From: Maylandia zebra
Taxonomy: Eukaryota > Chordata > Actinopteri > Cichliformes > Cichlidae
Assembly: GCF_041146795.1 (NCBI RefSeq)
Contig: NC_135187.1
Coordinates: 5,467,556-5,531,555, forward strand
DNA: 64,000 bases
Direction: 5' to 3'
In this document: positions 54,116 to 64,000 of the stretch, one piece after another
How the letters are laid out: every line of letters starts with the position of its first letter
How positions within the stretch are numbered: the stretch's first letter is position 1
Position numbers and translations under genes: made by a program
The notes under the pieces: generated by a model
What the model was told of the DNA's origin: nothing
Seen by the model: the letters and a program-made list of their open reading frames with translations, nothing else
The model's database searches: none

Positions 54116-57100
54116 CTTTCCAGTTGGTCCTGATAATGCTTTCATTCAGATTTGTGATGATGTCCTCACCACCAGAGAGCTGAAAGACGCAGTCGTACCT
54201 TCCCCAGTCTTCAGGTGTGACTGATAATATGCTCAGGTCAGCATTCATCTGGAAGGTCTCATCATTGTTGGGGAGGATTTCTCCAAGATAAACATCTTCA
54301 TGAATCTCCTCCCCATCTTTCCTCCAGAACATCACGGCTCTGCCAGGATAGAAACCTGTAGCGTGGCAGCTGATTGGAGAGGAGGGAGTCTTTTGGAGGA
54401 GAGACACTGATGGAAGAACTGGACAGGAGGAAGATAGAAGTTGTGTAGAGTGAGTGAACGTGGATGAAAGTAGTATTGAAAGTTGAGAAAGAAAAACAGG
54501 TAAGGAAAGGAAATGCGAACAGTTAAGGAAAAACGCAATTTGCAGTATTTCCACACGTCATATTTAACTGACATTACTTTAACTTGAGGCTATGAAACAG
54601 AAATGTGTTATTTTGTTAAACACCTGCTGGCTCCACAGCTCCACTTGGACCTCTGGTGGGAGGTACCAAAACAAAAGAAATTAGTTTAAGGTTGTCCACT
54701 GTGGGAAATCGGCCTCTTCATCGTCTCACATCCTCAGTAGGCAGCACTACCTTCCCCTCCACTGTTCAAGCATTTTGGTTTGAGAAATGTTGGGGGAAAA
54801 CTCTGTAAAAGACCCAGGAGAAATAAAGACACAATGAGACAAAGTTACTTTCTTTATCAAACGTGTACACGGGTGAGCTGCTAAGAACAACTCACACCAT
54901 GCACAGTGGCTTGGTAATTTTTATAGGAAAGACAGTGAGAACAGGATAAGAAAATACAAAACAAATAAAATAAACAACTCCATATGTGGCGCTAGTCTCG
55001 TCAGCAGAGAGCTGGGAGAAGGCTGTGAGAGATAAAACAATCTAAAACAATATGTCCCAGAAACAAGATGTCTTTGCTGGGAAAGTCTAAAAAGATCATT
55101 CTAAACTAATCTAACCATAGGCAAAGGGCAGACAAAAGGCATCTTTGTACATTTAAAAGAAGGTAAAGAAACATAGAATCATTTTTCCTGTAACATTCCC
55201 TCCTGTTTTAACTTATTTTAAATGTATACAACAATTGTCTATGAAGGTTATTTATTAAGTATCTTAGGCAATTTTTTAATTTCCAAAATTTTCAAAATGT
55301 CAGCATAGCAGAAATGGCAGTCATTTGGTCTAAAGAATAAAACAAAAGAAAATAATAAAAAGAAAAACATAGTAAATGAAAATCATAGTAAATGAAATAA
55401 CAAGTGGAATAAACAAGAAAAAATAATAAAACTAAAACTACAAAAAATAAAAGGATGAAAACTAAAATGAAAACTTTGTATTTAAAAAAATGATGAAAAC
55501 CTAATATGTAAAATGAAAACTTCAAAAAATACAAGGATGAAAACCTTATATTTAAAATGATGCAAACCTTAAATTGAAAACTTTATATGTAAAATAATGA
55601 AAACTTCATATTTAAAATGAAAACTTTATGTTTAAAACTGAGAACTTAAAAAAAAAATAGATAAATAAAAGGATGAAAACCTGCATAACCTACTAATGTT
55701 TTAATCAGTGCGTGATCACTTGACAAGTCATTTTTAATCACCACGTCATTTATTAGCAGTTAGTACAAGTTCTCCTCTAACAGAATTGCAACGGGATGTT
55801 GTTCTTCTTGAGGCACGGCAACATAAGCAGTCTTTGTAGTTGTTATCATCTTTGAAATCATTACTCTTAGGCATGGCAACACACACAACACTAATATGAG
55901 CAGTGCTAACATGATGAGACCTAGAAGAAAAAATGGCTTTGCTACAGCAGCCAGCCATGAACCGCTGAACAGCCAGTCAAGCCAGCCTTGTGCTGTAGCT
56001 GCTCCAGGTGTGTGGTCAGTGACATATTTTTGCAGAGCGGTCAAATTCTGCAAAGCTTCATAAATGTCTCCTCCAGTTTCGTATCCATCAGGGATAAAAG
56101 TGCAACATGTTTCCCCGATCAGCTTGCAAACTCCTCCTTGTGATGCTGTTAGCAGGTCTAGTGTCAGTCTGTTCTGCAGCACCATCGTTCTGATGGCCTG
56201 CTGTTCTCCTGCTAAGGCAGTTCCCAGGGTCTTAGTCAAGTTGATGTGTCGTAGCAGAGCATATCGGTTGATTTCCACATGATCCCGCACCTCGGCAACT
56301 CCAATGCCGGGGATCAAGCTCTGTAAGAATTTCACTCCACCTCCCCAGATGCGAAACTCTCCCGGCACTCCAGTAGCCTGGATGTGTTGCCAGGCCCAAC
56401 AGGCACCAACTGCGATCTTCAGGTATGCTGTACGGCCACAGGCCAGACGTCTGCGAGGATAGGGGCATATGGGTACATGCATAGCAGTCAGTTTTGTTAT
56501 TCAAGTGAGCTGTAGTGTTCATAAACTGCCACCAGAAGTTAGTGGCGTAGCCATGGGGAAACTTGGTGTACTTTCCTTTGTCATACAGTGTCTGCCTTTT
56601 CTCCACATAGCGTGACTTGTTGTCCCTCACGGAAGCAAAGGTGAGGAGCCCGGCCATGGTCAGGGCCGCTGCAGTTGATAAGAGCCACCACCTCATGACG
56701 ACGGAACACACCCTCCTGTCGCGAGTAGACCCCCCGGCCAGGAAAGCTGACCCCTCCACCGGGCGAGATCACAACAAGCGGGCAAGCCTGCCGTCAGCTG
56801 TGTTTAGATGGCTTCACTGACTCGCCTGCAGTGACTCTGATGGATCCAGGATGGTCGTTCCGCAATTTTGCAAGCGGTCGGTGTAGTGAGGAGGACTTGG
56901 TATGGCCCCTCCCACCTGGGTGTGCTCCAGTTTTTCCTTTGGAGCACCTTGATCAGAACCCAGTCACCGGGCTTTAGTCTGCAAGACACTGGAGAAACAT
57001 CATCAGGTTGTTGATTATGTACAATGATCTCTTTGTTTTCTAACAGCTTAGACATCCATTCTGCTAATGTGTTTTCTCTGATTGCTTTGTCTATTGGTTG

Positions 57101-60100
57101 ACTGGTAATAGGCAGTGGAAACGGCCTGCCATGAATGATTTCAAATGGAGTTAGTTTATGGGAGCCTTGTGTTAAGCGCATCCACATTTTCACTAAACCC
57201 AAACATTCAGGCCACGGCCTTCCTGTTTCTGCCATGCATTTCCTGAGCCTTTGTTTTATAGTGCCGTTAGTTCTCTCTACAAGGCCTGCGCTCTGAGGGT
57301 GATATGCACAATGGTGCTTTATGCTGAAACCGAGTGCTTCAGAGACCTTAGTGATGACATCATTTACAAAATGAGTGCCGTTGTCTGACCGTATCAAAGC
57401 TGGGATGCCATATGTGGGTATGAAGTGATTGCACAGGCACTTTGCTACTGAAATTGCATCTGCCTTTTTCACTGGATAGATTTCCGGCCACTTTGAGAAC
57501 ACGTCTATAACCACTAGGGCGTATTTTGACCCTTGACATTCGCTTAGTTCAATAAAATCCATATGAATTGTGTGAAAAGGATGAGGCGGAGTTGGAAAAC
57601 GGCCTCTTTGTGGTCGCAGGTTACCCTGAGCATTATATTTTTGACACGTCATGCATGTTCTGACAAATTGTTTTGCTGAGGTTTCAAAATTTACAGTGTA
57701 GAATTTACAGTGTAGAAATGAGAGTATTGTGTAGAATTTACAGTGTAGAAATGAGAGTTGACAATACTGGTCAGTCCCCCCGTTGACAAATGCGTACAGC
57801 CATGAGTCACTAATGCCGCCATTTTGTGGAGGAATTTTGGCAACACTGGCTTGCCATAACACATCATTAAGTCGTTTGTCAGAACTGCACCGTGTTTTAG
57901 CCATTTTGCCTGCTCTGCTGTGCTTGCTGCTTTTTGTTCATTTTTCAACACATCCAGTGGAATCTGATGTGTGTTTACTGCCATCAATGTCATGTTTGCC
58001 TGTTGTGCCGCCTATTTTGCTGCTCTGTCAGCAAAATTGTTGCCTGTAGTAATGAAAGAGTCAGTAGGCGTTGTAAGAGGTTGGCATGCTGGTTTGCCAA
58101 TTGGTGTAATCATTCCTCTGGTTTTCCAGATTTTTTGCAAAATGATGCACAGCAGAGAAAACATACTGGCTGTCTGTATAAATGGTTATTTGTTTATCTT
58201 TGTGTATTTCACATGCGCAACAATCTCGTGTGAAGTGACCTTCCTCTCCACGGTTCTAGCAGGCGTTGTCTCTATGTTATCTGCTGTTTCTGCGTGGCTG
58301 TCTGCGGCCTTGGTGTTTGTGACTTTGCTCGCCTCTCTGTTCCTGATAGCCACCTGCGAATTAGTGTTTTAGTCTGTTGTCAACAGTCAGCCTTATTTTT
58401 AAGTTACAGAATGCTTCTCCCTTTTTTTGTTTTTTGTTTTTTTTGTTTGGGAGAATAGATGCAACTCTACATTTTCACTTAAGGCAGTTTTAGATAATTT
58501 CTAGTTCTTCAAACAATGCATGGATCTCACACATTTCAAACTTTCAAGTTAGGGTTGTTTCCCATTTATACAAATATATATATTTAACTCTGCATTGCTC
58601 ACAGCTCATAGCTCACAGCTCTAAACCTAGGCATTTTTCAATCATATGCCTAATCACTATGTGTCACTGTGATTCTCAAGTATGGTCACAAGTTCGTTTA
58701 AATTCGTTTCCAAAACCAACAAAATAATCAAACAAAAACAAAAAACATAAACGTGTCAGGACACAAAAGAAAAAGAAAAAAAAAAAAATGCTGCCACCCG
58801 AACAAGGCAGAAGTCTGCATATGTTGGCGTTTAATAGCATGCAGCCTGTAACATACTAGACTAATGTGCCTGTGTTAATTCAGCTCCATATTATTGTGTG
58901 AAGTTTCACTGGGTTGGGAGTGGTTTTGTGTGTGTCACATTTTTGGTGAGCCAATGGCTGGAATGAGGTTGGACTAATTAGAGGCAGGTGTACTTGATTG
59001 CACTGATACACTGGTCTACTTATAGCCCACACTACAACCACTGCTGTTTTGTTTTGTCTCTCTGTGCAGGTATGTAATGTGATGAAATCAGATATGATTG
59101 GGATGGATTGGTTTTGCGCTATGAATTTTATATTAAGTGTGTCGTTTTGTCTCTCTGTGCAGTCCAGGGCCTATTATATGCCACAGCCTAAAGGCAGCAG
59201 AGTTGCAGAGGCTTGAGTGACCACTGACTATATGCTTGCAGGGTGGTGGGTCTCCAAGGACAACTTCTAACCCTGTTAAAGGCAACATGTGGAGTGCAAC
59301 TTGGCTATGTGGCATAGCTGGCTCTGGCCTTGGGACTGTGTGTTTTTATACAATTCTTAAGTGGGACACTGGACTGTTTTATCTTTTCTCTTGATATATT
59401 TTTTGTCAATAAATTATCTTTTAGAATTTTATTGACTGACATCTTTTTGCCCACGACTGAGACGGTTGGTCAGACCTAGAGTCTTTCTTTGGGTGTGTTA
59501 CAGCAGCTTCTGCTCTAAAAGAAACAAATAAATAAAAAGAAAAGAAAATGTGGAACATGCTCATCAGCTTAGCAGTGTCTACATATTTAATTCAGCTTCT
59601 CAATCCTGTAGTTTTAGCTGTTGTCTACAGGGTTTTGCTTATTGGTTGTCATTATAGGTGTGCTCTATATCTCAGCAATGTGTCATTCTAGGATGATAGG
59701 TTTCAAGCTGGTCAAGTGCCTCTATGCACTTCATTAGTTTAGTTATTCTCCGTATTGTCTTCATCTCACATGTCATTACACTGAGTTTCAGCAAACCTTA
59801 AGCTTGATGCAGACTACTGCTTAACAATTATTCACCTCACATCATAACCGATTAAGGTGCCTCTTCATATTAATATTATGTCATTGTTAATATTATCCTC
59901 TTTGTCTTATATAACAGCAATAGCATATTATAATATTTTATCAGTGTGTACCATTATACTACTACTGAGCCAATTTGTTAGTTAGGATCATCTTATTCAG
60001 CAAACAGATAATTTTGAATTCATCCAATCTGCGGTCACATTTGTTCTCTCTGTTGCATGGCGGACCAGGCAGTTCTATTATAGTATATTATTTATATTTC

Positions 60101-63100
60101 ATTTTGTATCCATCAAGGGCTTCAGATGACCTGCAGAATCATCCTTTTCCCAAGGTGGAGACAGTTACCTTTTCACACACTGTCCTTGGCTGAACAATGA
60201 CACAGCCTTAATATACCTTATGTATTTTAGTAAAATATTTTCGTGTGAATTATTTGCTTTATATTCATTTTATACATGCTGGGCATGGTCATCATGCCAA
60301 CTGTGTTTCATTGTTAATATCACTTTACAGGTTGTTATCCTTGCTATTATTAATTTCAAATACTCTAAAGATAATTTCTACTGTAATTTTCCCTTTGTTC
60401 ATCTTTATTTCGTACTTTTTATATTTATATCTACTCAGTGGGGTCTGTTTTCAACCCTTTTAAACTACTTCAGACTACCTTGATCTCTAGTTTTCACTTA
60501 ATAAGGGATTATTAAGTTCTTCCTGATATGGGTGGTGCTGCAGATGCGGCTGCAGGAATGAGTGATGGCTTTCTAAAAGGGTTGTGGGAACTGCACAGTG
60601 TCTCGTCTTCTGGTTTTACTAAACTGGTAGTTGAGTTCTATTCTTCTGACTGTTTATATTTTGTTTTCTTAAATCTCTGTTTACAGACACTGTTTTTGTC
60701 CGGCGTCTGGACTTTTCTTTTCTCACCACTGCTCGTCAGCAGGAGTGAGTTTTAATTTCACTTGCTTGATTACCCATCTTATTTATGTATTTACTTATTT
60801 TTGTTTAAGTAATATATACACGATACAGCTGCTATCACCTTCACTGGTATTAGAGACGAGAGTGGTTGCTCACACGCCCTTCTACTTTCGGACTATTTCC
60901 AAAAGCGGTGTGAACTTTACGAGACGGAACTCGACCGTTCTCTCAACTCACCAGCACATCAGTGAATAGCAGTAAAAGAAAAACACAGTAGGAGCAGCTC
61001 AGTCTCTTATTGGACCGTGAAAATTCAGCTTGCTCCATTAATTAAAACAATACACACACACACATTCACAGCTTCGACGCGCGCGACCGGAACCCTTATA
61101 ATAAGGGGAGCTCCCAGAGCTACTTACTCCCTAGACCCAGCTGGGGGAGCTACCCAGAGCTCCCAGAGCTACCAGTCGACGAGCTCCCAGAGCTACCAGT
61201 CGACGAGCTCCCAGAGCTACCAGTCGACGAGCTACGCTACCAGTCGACGAGCTTCCAAAGCTACCAGTCGACGAGCTACTTCCGCTATTTTAAATTCCCT
61301 GAATTCAAAATGCGCTTTTACGCAAGATTGTGTCAGTGTGTCTGTATCTACCTGGTCAGTGTCGCCGGGTCTGGTCCACCTCGATCGGGTCCCACCACCG
61401 TGGGTCGCTTTCTAAGACGTTGGCCAAGACTCGAATTTAACGCTCTTGGTCTTTTATCACACACCTAGTATGTGAGCTGTCGACAGGCGAGCAACGTGGA
61501 CTGGTCACGGAGATGGGACACGATGGAGGCGATCCGGCTCCGAAGGACCAAGAAATGTTGGGGGAAAACTCTGTAAAAGACCCAGGAGAAATAAAGACAC
61601 AATGAGACAAAGTTACTTTCTTTATCAAACGTGTACACGGGTGAGCTGCTAAGAACAACTCACACCATGCACAGTGGCTTGGTAATTTTTATAGGAAAGA
61701 CAGTGAGAACAGGATAAGAAAATACAAAACAAATAAAATAAACAACTCCATATGTGGCGCTAGTCTCGTCAGCAGAGAGCTGGGAGAAGGCTGTGAGAGA
61801 TAAAACAATCTAAAACAATATGTCCCAGAAACAAGATGTCTTTGCTGGGAAAGTCTAAAAAGATCATTCTAAACTAATCTAACCATAGGCAAAGGGCAGA
61901 CAAAAGGCATCTTTGTACATTTAAAAGAAGGTAAAGAAACATAGAATCATTTTTCCTGTAACAACACCAAAACCAAAATGCTGCTGTGTTAACACTAAAG
62001 GGGACTCCTGTTACCATCTCCTTACTCCCACTCACTCTCTGCACTCCAACTTTCACACTTCTTTATACTTTAACTTTTCTTACACTCGCAAGCTTTGTCG
62101 CCTTTTCCACCTGTTTTTCTCCATTACCCTAGAAGCTCAACACAAGATGAAGGGATTCCAGCTTTGACTTCTTCACCACATCCTCCCAACTCTTACTGTC
62201 TCTATCTTCCCCCCCACCTGTGCATCTCTCCTCTCCAGTATGATAATTTTTCACACTGTCAAGTTGTGAAAATGGCCTGAGCTCTGTTACATATGAGATG
62301 ATGAAATAGAGCTGAGGTTGTGCTATAATAAAACTGTTTATGATACAGTTGTTCCACATGTTACATTCAGCTGTTATCAAATTAAAATGAGGCTTTGAGT
62401 GAAGGATTTTTTATATTGATAAATGCCTGCTGCTTCTGCTCCCCTGAGATCTCTACTGGGAGTAAGACACAACGGGAAGAGTCGGTCGAGTCAATCAGTT
62501 GCAGTCTGGAAACGTGAAAAGTAGGGTTGCCTGTCTCCTGTGGCTTTACTTCCCACCTCTGATTCGCTGATTGTCTGCACCTGTGTCTAGTTTCCCTCCT
62601 GTGTGATTGTCTGCCACACCCTCACTGGTTTCACCTGCGTTCACTCCACACTGTGTGGATATAGTCTTCTCCCTGAGCCTCACAGGTGTCACACTGTTTT
62701 ACCTTCTGTGTGACCTTCTGGCGCTCTCCATGTCCTTTGTGCTTTACTTGTTACTGCTACTTTTATTTTTCATCTGTCTGTAGCATCTGTATGACATCCC
62801 CCTTTACCTCTCCATATCTCTTTGGGAGGCAAAGTGAGCCAGTAAATATTGTAAAAGTTGAATAAAATGTTTGTGTAGGCAGCATGATCAGAATCTAGCA
62901 ACTAAAGGGAATGAGAACCTCTTTGGACGAAATCCCTTTTCTCCTGCTTTTTGGTTGTTAGTATAGGTTTGAGAACTGTTGTTTAAACTTTGTTCGGGAA
63001 TCTTGGGATTGAAAGAATGGAAAATTACAATCCTGTTAAGTCTAGGCTGAGGATGTAATAGTCAACCTATACATTTTTTCAGAGATAACTATTTTTATAC

Positions 63101-63467
63101 ATATATTTTAACATAAACTACTGCATATAATACAAAAACACTGCAGACTACTGCATCCATGAAAATGCTTTGGGTCATGTAATTTTACCTTTTCTCTGCA
63201 GGGAACTTCTTGAAGTGTTCCAAACTGTCTTCAGCCAAGTTGGACAAACCACATTGAAAAAGTATTGAGCGTTTCTCAGGTCAGCTCTCTCAGCATCCCA
63301 TCTTATTTTGGTATTGACAGCCTCTGGTTTCAGTGCGATCCATGTCAGTGTCTTTAGATCAAGCTCAATAAAGTCCTCTCCATCATACCCAAAACGTGTC
63401 AGTCCGGTCACCTTGCCAGTGGTTTCATCCCATTCACAGCCATCTATCCTCTGTAAAAAGTGGACAC
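54116..63467 (-). CDS. MHC class I heavy chain, locus 2 (partial)
   Basis: A second class I heavy chain running off the right edge. The alpha-2 exon is 63467-63189 (279 nt): [40 protein letters not shown] and [12 protein letters not shown]. The alpha-3 exon is 54418-54116 (303 nt): [33 protein letters not shown] and [10 protein letters not shown], with both Ig cysteines. Both are open with consensus splice sites. The intron between them is 8.8 kb because an endogenous retrovirus is inserted in the same orientation. The conserved tyrosine in the last alpha-2 helix (LKLYVEY in locus 1) is valine (LKTVWNT). Signal and alpha-1 exons lie beyond the edge; a donor may begin at 63996. The transmembrane exon was not found. 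Function is therefore uncertain. Confidence 0.7.
54788..55195 (-). mobile_element. 3' LTR of endogenous retrovirus
   Basis: The 408-bp LTR begins tgttgggggaaaactctg and ends ttcctgtaaca on the plus strand and appears identical to 61556-61963. On the element strand a TATAAAAA box lies at 54918-54925. The purine-rich tract (aaacaggagggaa on the element strand) sits directly upstream of this LTR, fixing it as the 3' LTR. Confidence 0.95.
55196..55215 (-). promoter_or_regulatory. Polypurine tract of the retrovirus
   Basis: On the element strand aaaacaggagggaa abuts the 3' LTR, the expected primer site for plus-strand DNA synthesis. Confidence 0.75.
55210..55740. other. A-rich 3' untranslated part of the retrovirus
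   Basis: Between env and the polypurine tract lies an A-rich tract with diverged repeats of gaaaacttnatatttaaaatg. No coding support. Confidence 0.6.
55760..56482 (-). pseudogene. Retroviral env, transmembrane-subunit part
   Basis: The minus-strand frame encodes an envelope transmembrane subunit: a heptad-like region ([20 protein letters not shown]), an immunosuppressive-like region followed by a CX6CC motif (CKLIGETCC), then the membrane anchor ([20 protein letters not shown]) and a short tail. The C-terminal half is open. Its N-terminal frame overlaps the upstream env part in another frame, so the join is broken, and much of the surface subunit is missing. It cannot yield a normal envelope. 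Confidence 0.85.
56232..56759 (-). pseudogene. Retroviral env, leader and surface-subunit start
   Basis: From an ATG at 56759, or a more likely internal one before [20 protein letters not shown] (signal helix), the frame runs through [14 protein letters not shown] and [11 protein letters not shown], resembling the start of gamma-type surface subunits. Similarity then jumps frame and position to the transmembrane subunit, implying deletion of most of the surface subunit. Broken. Confidence 0.75.
56804..57904 (-). CDS. Retroviral integrase, largely intact C-terminal pol
   Basis: Encodes the catalytic core and C-terminal domain of a retroviral integrase: [11 protein letters not shown] (end of the zinc-binding region), [11 protein letters not shown] with the first catalytic aspartate, [12 protein letters not shown] with the second, and [16 protein letters not shown] with the catalytic glutamate. 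A GPY-type domain follows ([10 protein letters not shown]). The N-terminal HHCC region is damaged: the upstream frame (57993-57691, [15 protein letters not shown]) is offset, and a 28-30-bp duplication of agaatttacagtgtagaaat occurs at 57695-57760. Gamma/epsilon-like by pattern. Confidence 0.85.
   Translation of the reverse strand: MAKTRCSSDKRLNDVLWQASVAKIPPQNGGISDSWLYAFVNGGTDQYCQLSFLHCKFYTILSFLHCKFYTVNFETSAKQFVRTCMTCQKYNAQGNLRPQRGRFPTPPHPFHTIHMDFIELSECQGSKYALVVIDVFSKWPEIYPVKKADAISVAKCLCNHFIPTYGIPALIRSDNGTHFVNDVITKVSEALGFSIKHHCAYHPQSAGLVERTNGTIKQRLRKCMAETGRPWPECLGLVKMWMRLTQGSHKLTPFEIIHGRPFPLPITSQPIDKAIRENTLAEWMSKLLENKEIIVHNQQPDDVSPVSCRLKPGDWVLIKVLQRKNWSTPRWEGPYQVLLTTPTACKIAERPSWIHQSHCRRVSEAI
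58000..58200 (-). pseudogene. Retroviral RNase H remnant
   Basis: On the minus strand [19 protein letters not shown] matches the catalytic TDSQ...A block of retroviral RNase H. A one-base change in an A-run follows, shifting the frame before the next conserved segment. It links to the integrase remnant below but is out of frame with it. Confidence 0.75.
58205..58345 (-). pseudogene. Retroviral nucleocapsid zinc-knuckle remnant
   Basis: The minus strand encodes a basic stretch ([10 protein letters not shown]) and then a CCHC-type knuckle, [10 protein letters not shown], in which the first cysteine pair is damaged by a stop and a C-to-R change. The same frame runs directly into RNase H within about 10 codons, so protease and the polymerase domain have been removed between them. 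Confidence 0.65.
58350..61090. other. Non-retroviral-looking interior of the provirus
   Basis: About 2.7 kb inside the provirus where gag should be. I see no matrix or capsid-like frame on the minus strand; it is AT-rich and resembles host DNA. One part (58927-59504) has LTR-like features on the plus strand (tgtgtcac start, cttatagccc, caataaatt, gtgtgttaca end), so an inserted solo LTR is possible but unproven. Confidence 0.5.
61140..61275. repeat. agctcccagagctaccagtcgacg minisatellite
   Basis: A 24-bp unit recurs about five times with some truncated copies in the retroviral leader region. Each unit has internal inverted repeats (agctcccagagct and gtcgac), giving a structured RNA. Confidence 0.85.
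61300..61555 (-). promoter_or_regulatory. Retroviral leader with primer-binding site
   Basis: GC-rich segment next to the 5' LTR. On the element strand tggtccttcggagccgga begins 5 bases after the terminal CA of the LTR and would pair with a tRNA 3' end; the reverse complement resembles vertebrate tRNA-Tyr. The tRNA call is tentative. Confidence 0.55.
61556..61963 (-). mobile_element. 5' LTR of endogenous retrovirus
   Basis: 408 bp, apparently identical to 54788-55195. It is the 5' LTR because the primer-binding site is on its left (downstream on the minus strand). Candidate TATAAAAA at 61686-61693. Confidence 0.95.
61964..63185. other. Remainder of class I locus 2 intron
   Basis: No coding sequence recognised. 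A stretch at 62545-62720 (tgattcgctgattgtctgca and nearby ctgtgtctagtttccctcct) resembles a dispersed repeat of the LTR type. Otherwise AT-rich intron. Confidence 0.4.
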
Positions 63468-63469
63468 CT

Positions 63470-64000
63470 GAAGAAAGAGAAAGAAAACACACACTAAAAT
63501 GAACCTGTTACTATTATTCATTTTGTGAATCACTGCTATTTTTCAAGGTTTGAGCTATGCTCAGATCTGAGCTGATCTGTCAACTTTTTATTAGCATGAC
63601 TAAAGGAAGATAGCTGAAATGCTGTAACATGTACAAATTAACTTGATGTGATACCTCAAAAATAAAAGATGAAGGACAAGAGACAGAAACTAATTTAACC
63701 CAGGAGTAGACATCTAGATGACAAATTATAAGAATCAGAACAACTGTTAAGATACAATTGTTAAGCGCAGGACAAACAACAGTGATTATAAGTGATTGTT
63801 TTATCACAGTTTTAAGTATGTTCACATCTACAAGGTTTGATGATTCCTGGATTCAGTGGAGAAGTAAATTTTTAAGACTTAAGATCTTTAATTAGAAAAT
63901 TAAAAAAAACCAAAATTAATTTACTTAAATCATTTTTGTGTAGGTATTTGTATAATTTGTACTGACTGGTGTAAGGAATAACATAAAATATCACACCTCC
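63470..64000. other. Intron of class I locus 2 towards alpha-1
   Basis: AT-rich with a possible donor (minus strand ggag|gtgtga) at 63995-63997 that could end an alpha-1 exon lying beyond the edge. Only four exon bases would be inside the window, so this cannot be confirmed. Confidence 0.3.

Larger units (their letters stand above)
54788..61963 (-). mobile_element. Defective endogenous retrovirus in a class I intron
   Basis: A 7.2-kb provirus with two apparently identical 408-bp LTRs. From the 5' LTR (right) to the 3' LTR (left): a GC-rich leader, about 3 kb without recognisable gag matrix/capsid, a nucleocapsid zinc-knuckle remnant, RNase H, integrase and env. Integrase, env and leader resemble gamma-like fish retroviruses. 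The sequence after the 5' LTR, ccaaga from the LTR then tggtccttcggagccgga on the element strand, could prime with a tRNA (tRNA-Tyr-like, tentative). Protease and most reverse transcriptase are deleted. No matching target duplication is visible. It shares orientation with MHC class I locus 2. Confidence 0.92.

Noticed and set aside
57971..58372. 133-codon plus-strand ORF with hydrophobic segments
   Set aside because: It is antisense to the retroviral nucleocapsid and RNase H remnants.
58927..59504. Possible solo LTR inside the provirus
   Set aside because: TG...CA ends, a TATA-like and an AATAAA-like site exist, but no target duplication or family match can be shown.
1..64000. CRISPR arrays, prokaryotic operons, rRNA genes
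   Set aside because: Introns, LINEs and MHC genes show vertebrate nuclear DNA, and no spaced direct-repeat array or rRNA core was seen.

Overview
The window is eukaryotic and looks like a spiny-rayed (percomorph) teleost; a cichlid is plausible but only an inference. The case rests on AT-rich host DNA with canonical GT/AG introns, U-lineage-like fish MHC class I exons, and a typical fish repeat load: Rex1/Babar-like and Rex3/RTE-like LINEs, L1, Penelope-like elements, Tc1/mariner, hAT, Tigger and TTAA-target DNA elements. There are no operons; most open frames are transposons or single exons of spliced genes.

Layout. 0-3.4 kb is a nest of LINE, hAT and THAP-transposon fragments. 3.8-7.35 kb holds an unrecognised fish gene (about 330 codons in its last exon, minus strand) and a truncated inverted copy, separated by hAT-like DNA. 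8.4-9.8 kb carries broken MHC class I alpha-3 and transmembrane exons. 10-11.3 kb is a tandem repeat. 12.4-12.8 kb has decayed exons resembling a spectrin-repeat (nesprin-like) gene, followed by a hAT element with perfect 8-bp target duplications (12.86-14.28 kb). 14.3-21.3 kb is intergenic, with a solo LTR at 19.0-19.6 kb.

21.3-31.7 kb is a six-exon plus-strand C-type lectin receptor gene that can be assembled in frame (717 nt, 238 codons plus stop). Its introns hold a Tc1 transposase gene, an intact Rex1-like LINE and a Rex3-like LINE. 32-44.7 kb is intergenic and repeat-laden: Penelope ends, a TTAA-bounded element, nested Tc1/hAT elements, an MHC alpha-2 exon stub at 38.8 kb, and a possible DNA transposon with a SAMD3-like exon at 41 kb.

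45.0-50.5 kb is an MHC class I gene on the minus strand with signal, alpha-1, alpha-2, alpha-3 and transmembrane exons, a Tc1 deletion derivative in intron 1 and Penelope ends in intron 2. 54.1-63.5 kb holds alpha-3 and alpha-2 of a second class I gene that runs off the right edge. The intron between them contains a 7.2-kb endogenous retrovirus in the same orientation, with LTRs that look identical by eye although its gag, pol and env are deleted and frameshifted.

The main biological points are a type II C-type lectin receptor about 13 kb from MHC class I genes; divergent, probably non-classical class I genes; a recently inserted but internally defective retrovirus inside one of them; and an unrecognised gene whose repeated unit needs the same +1 frame change at the same A-tract twice.
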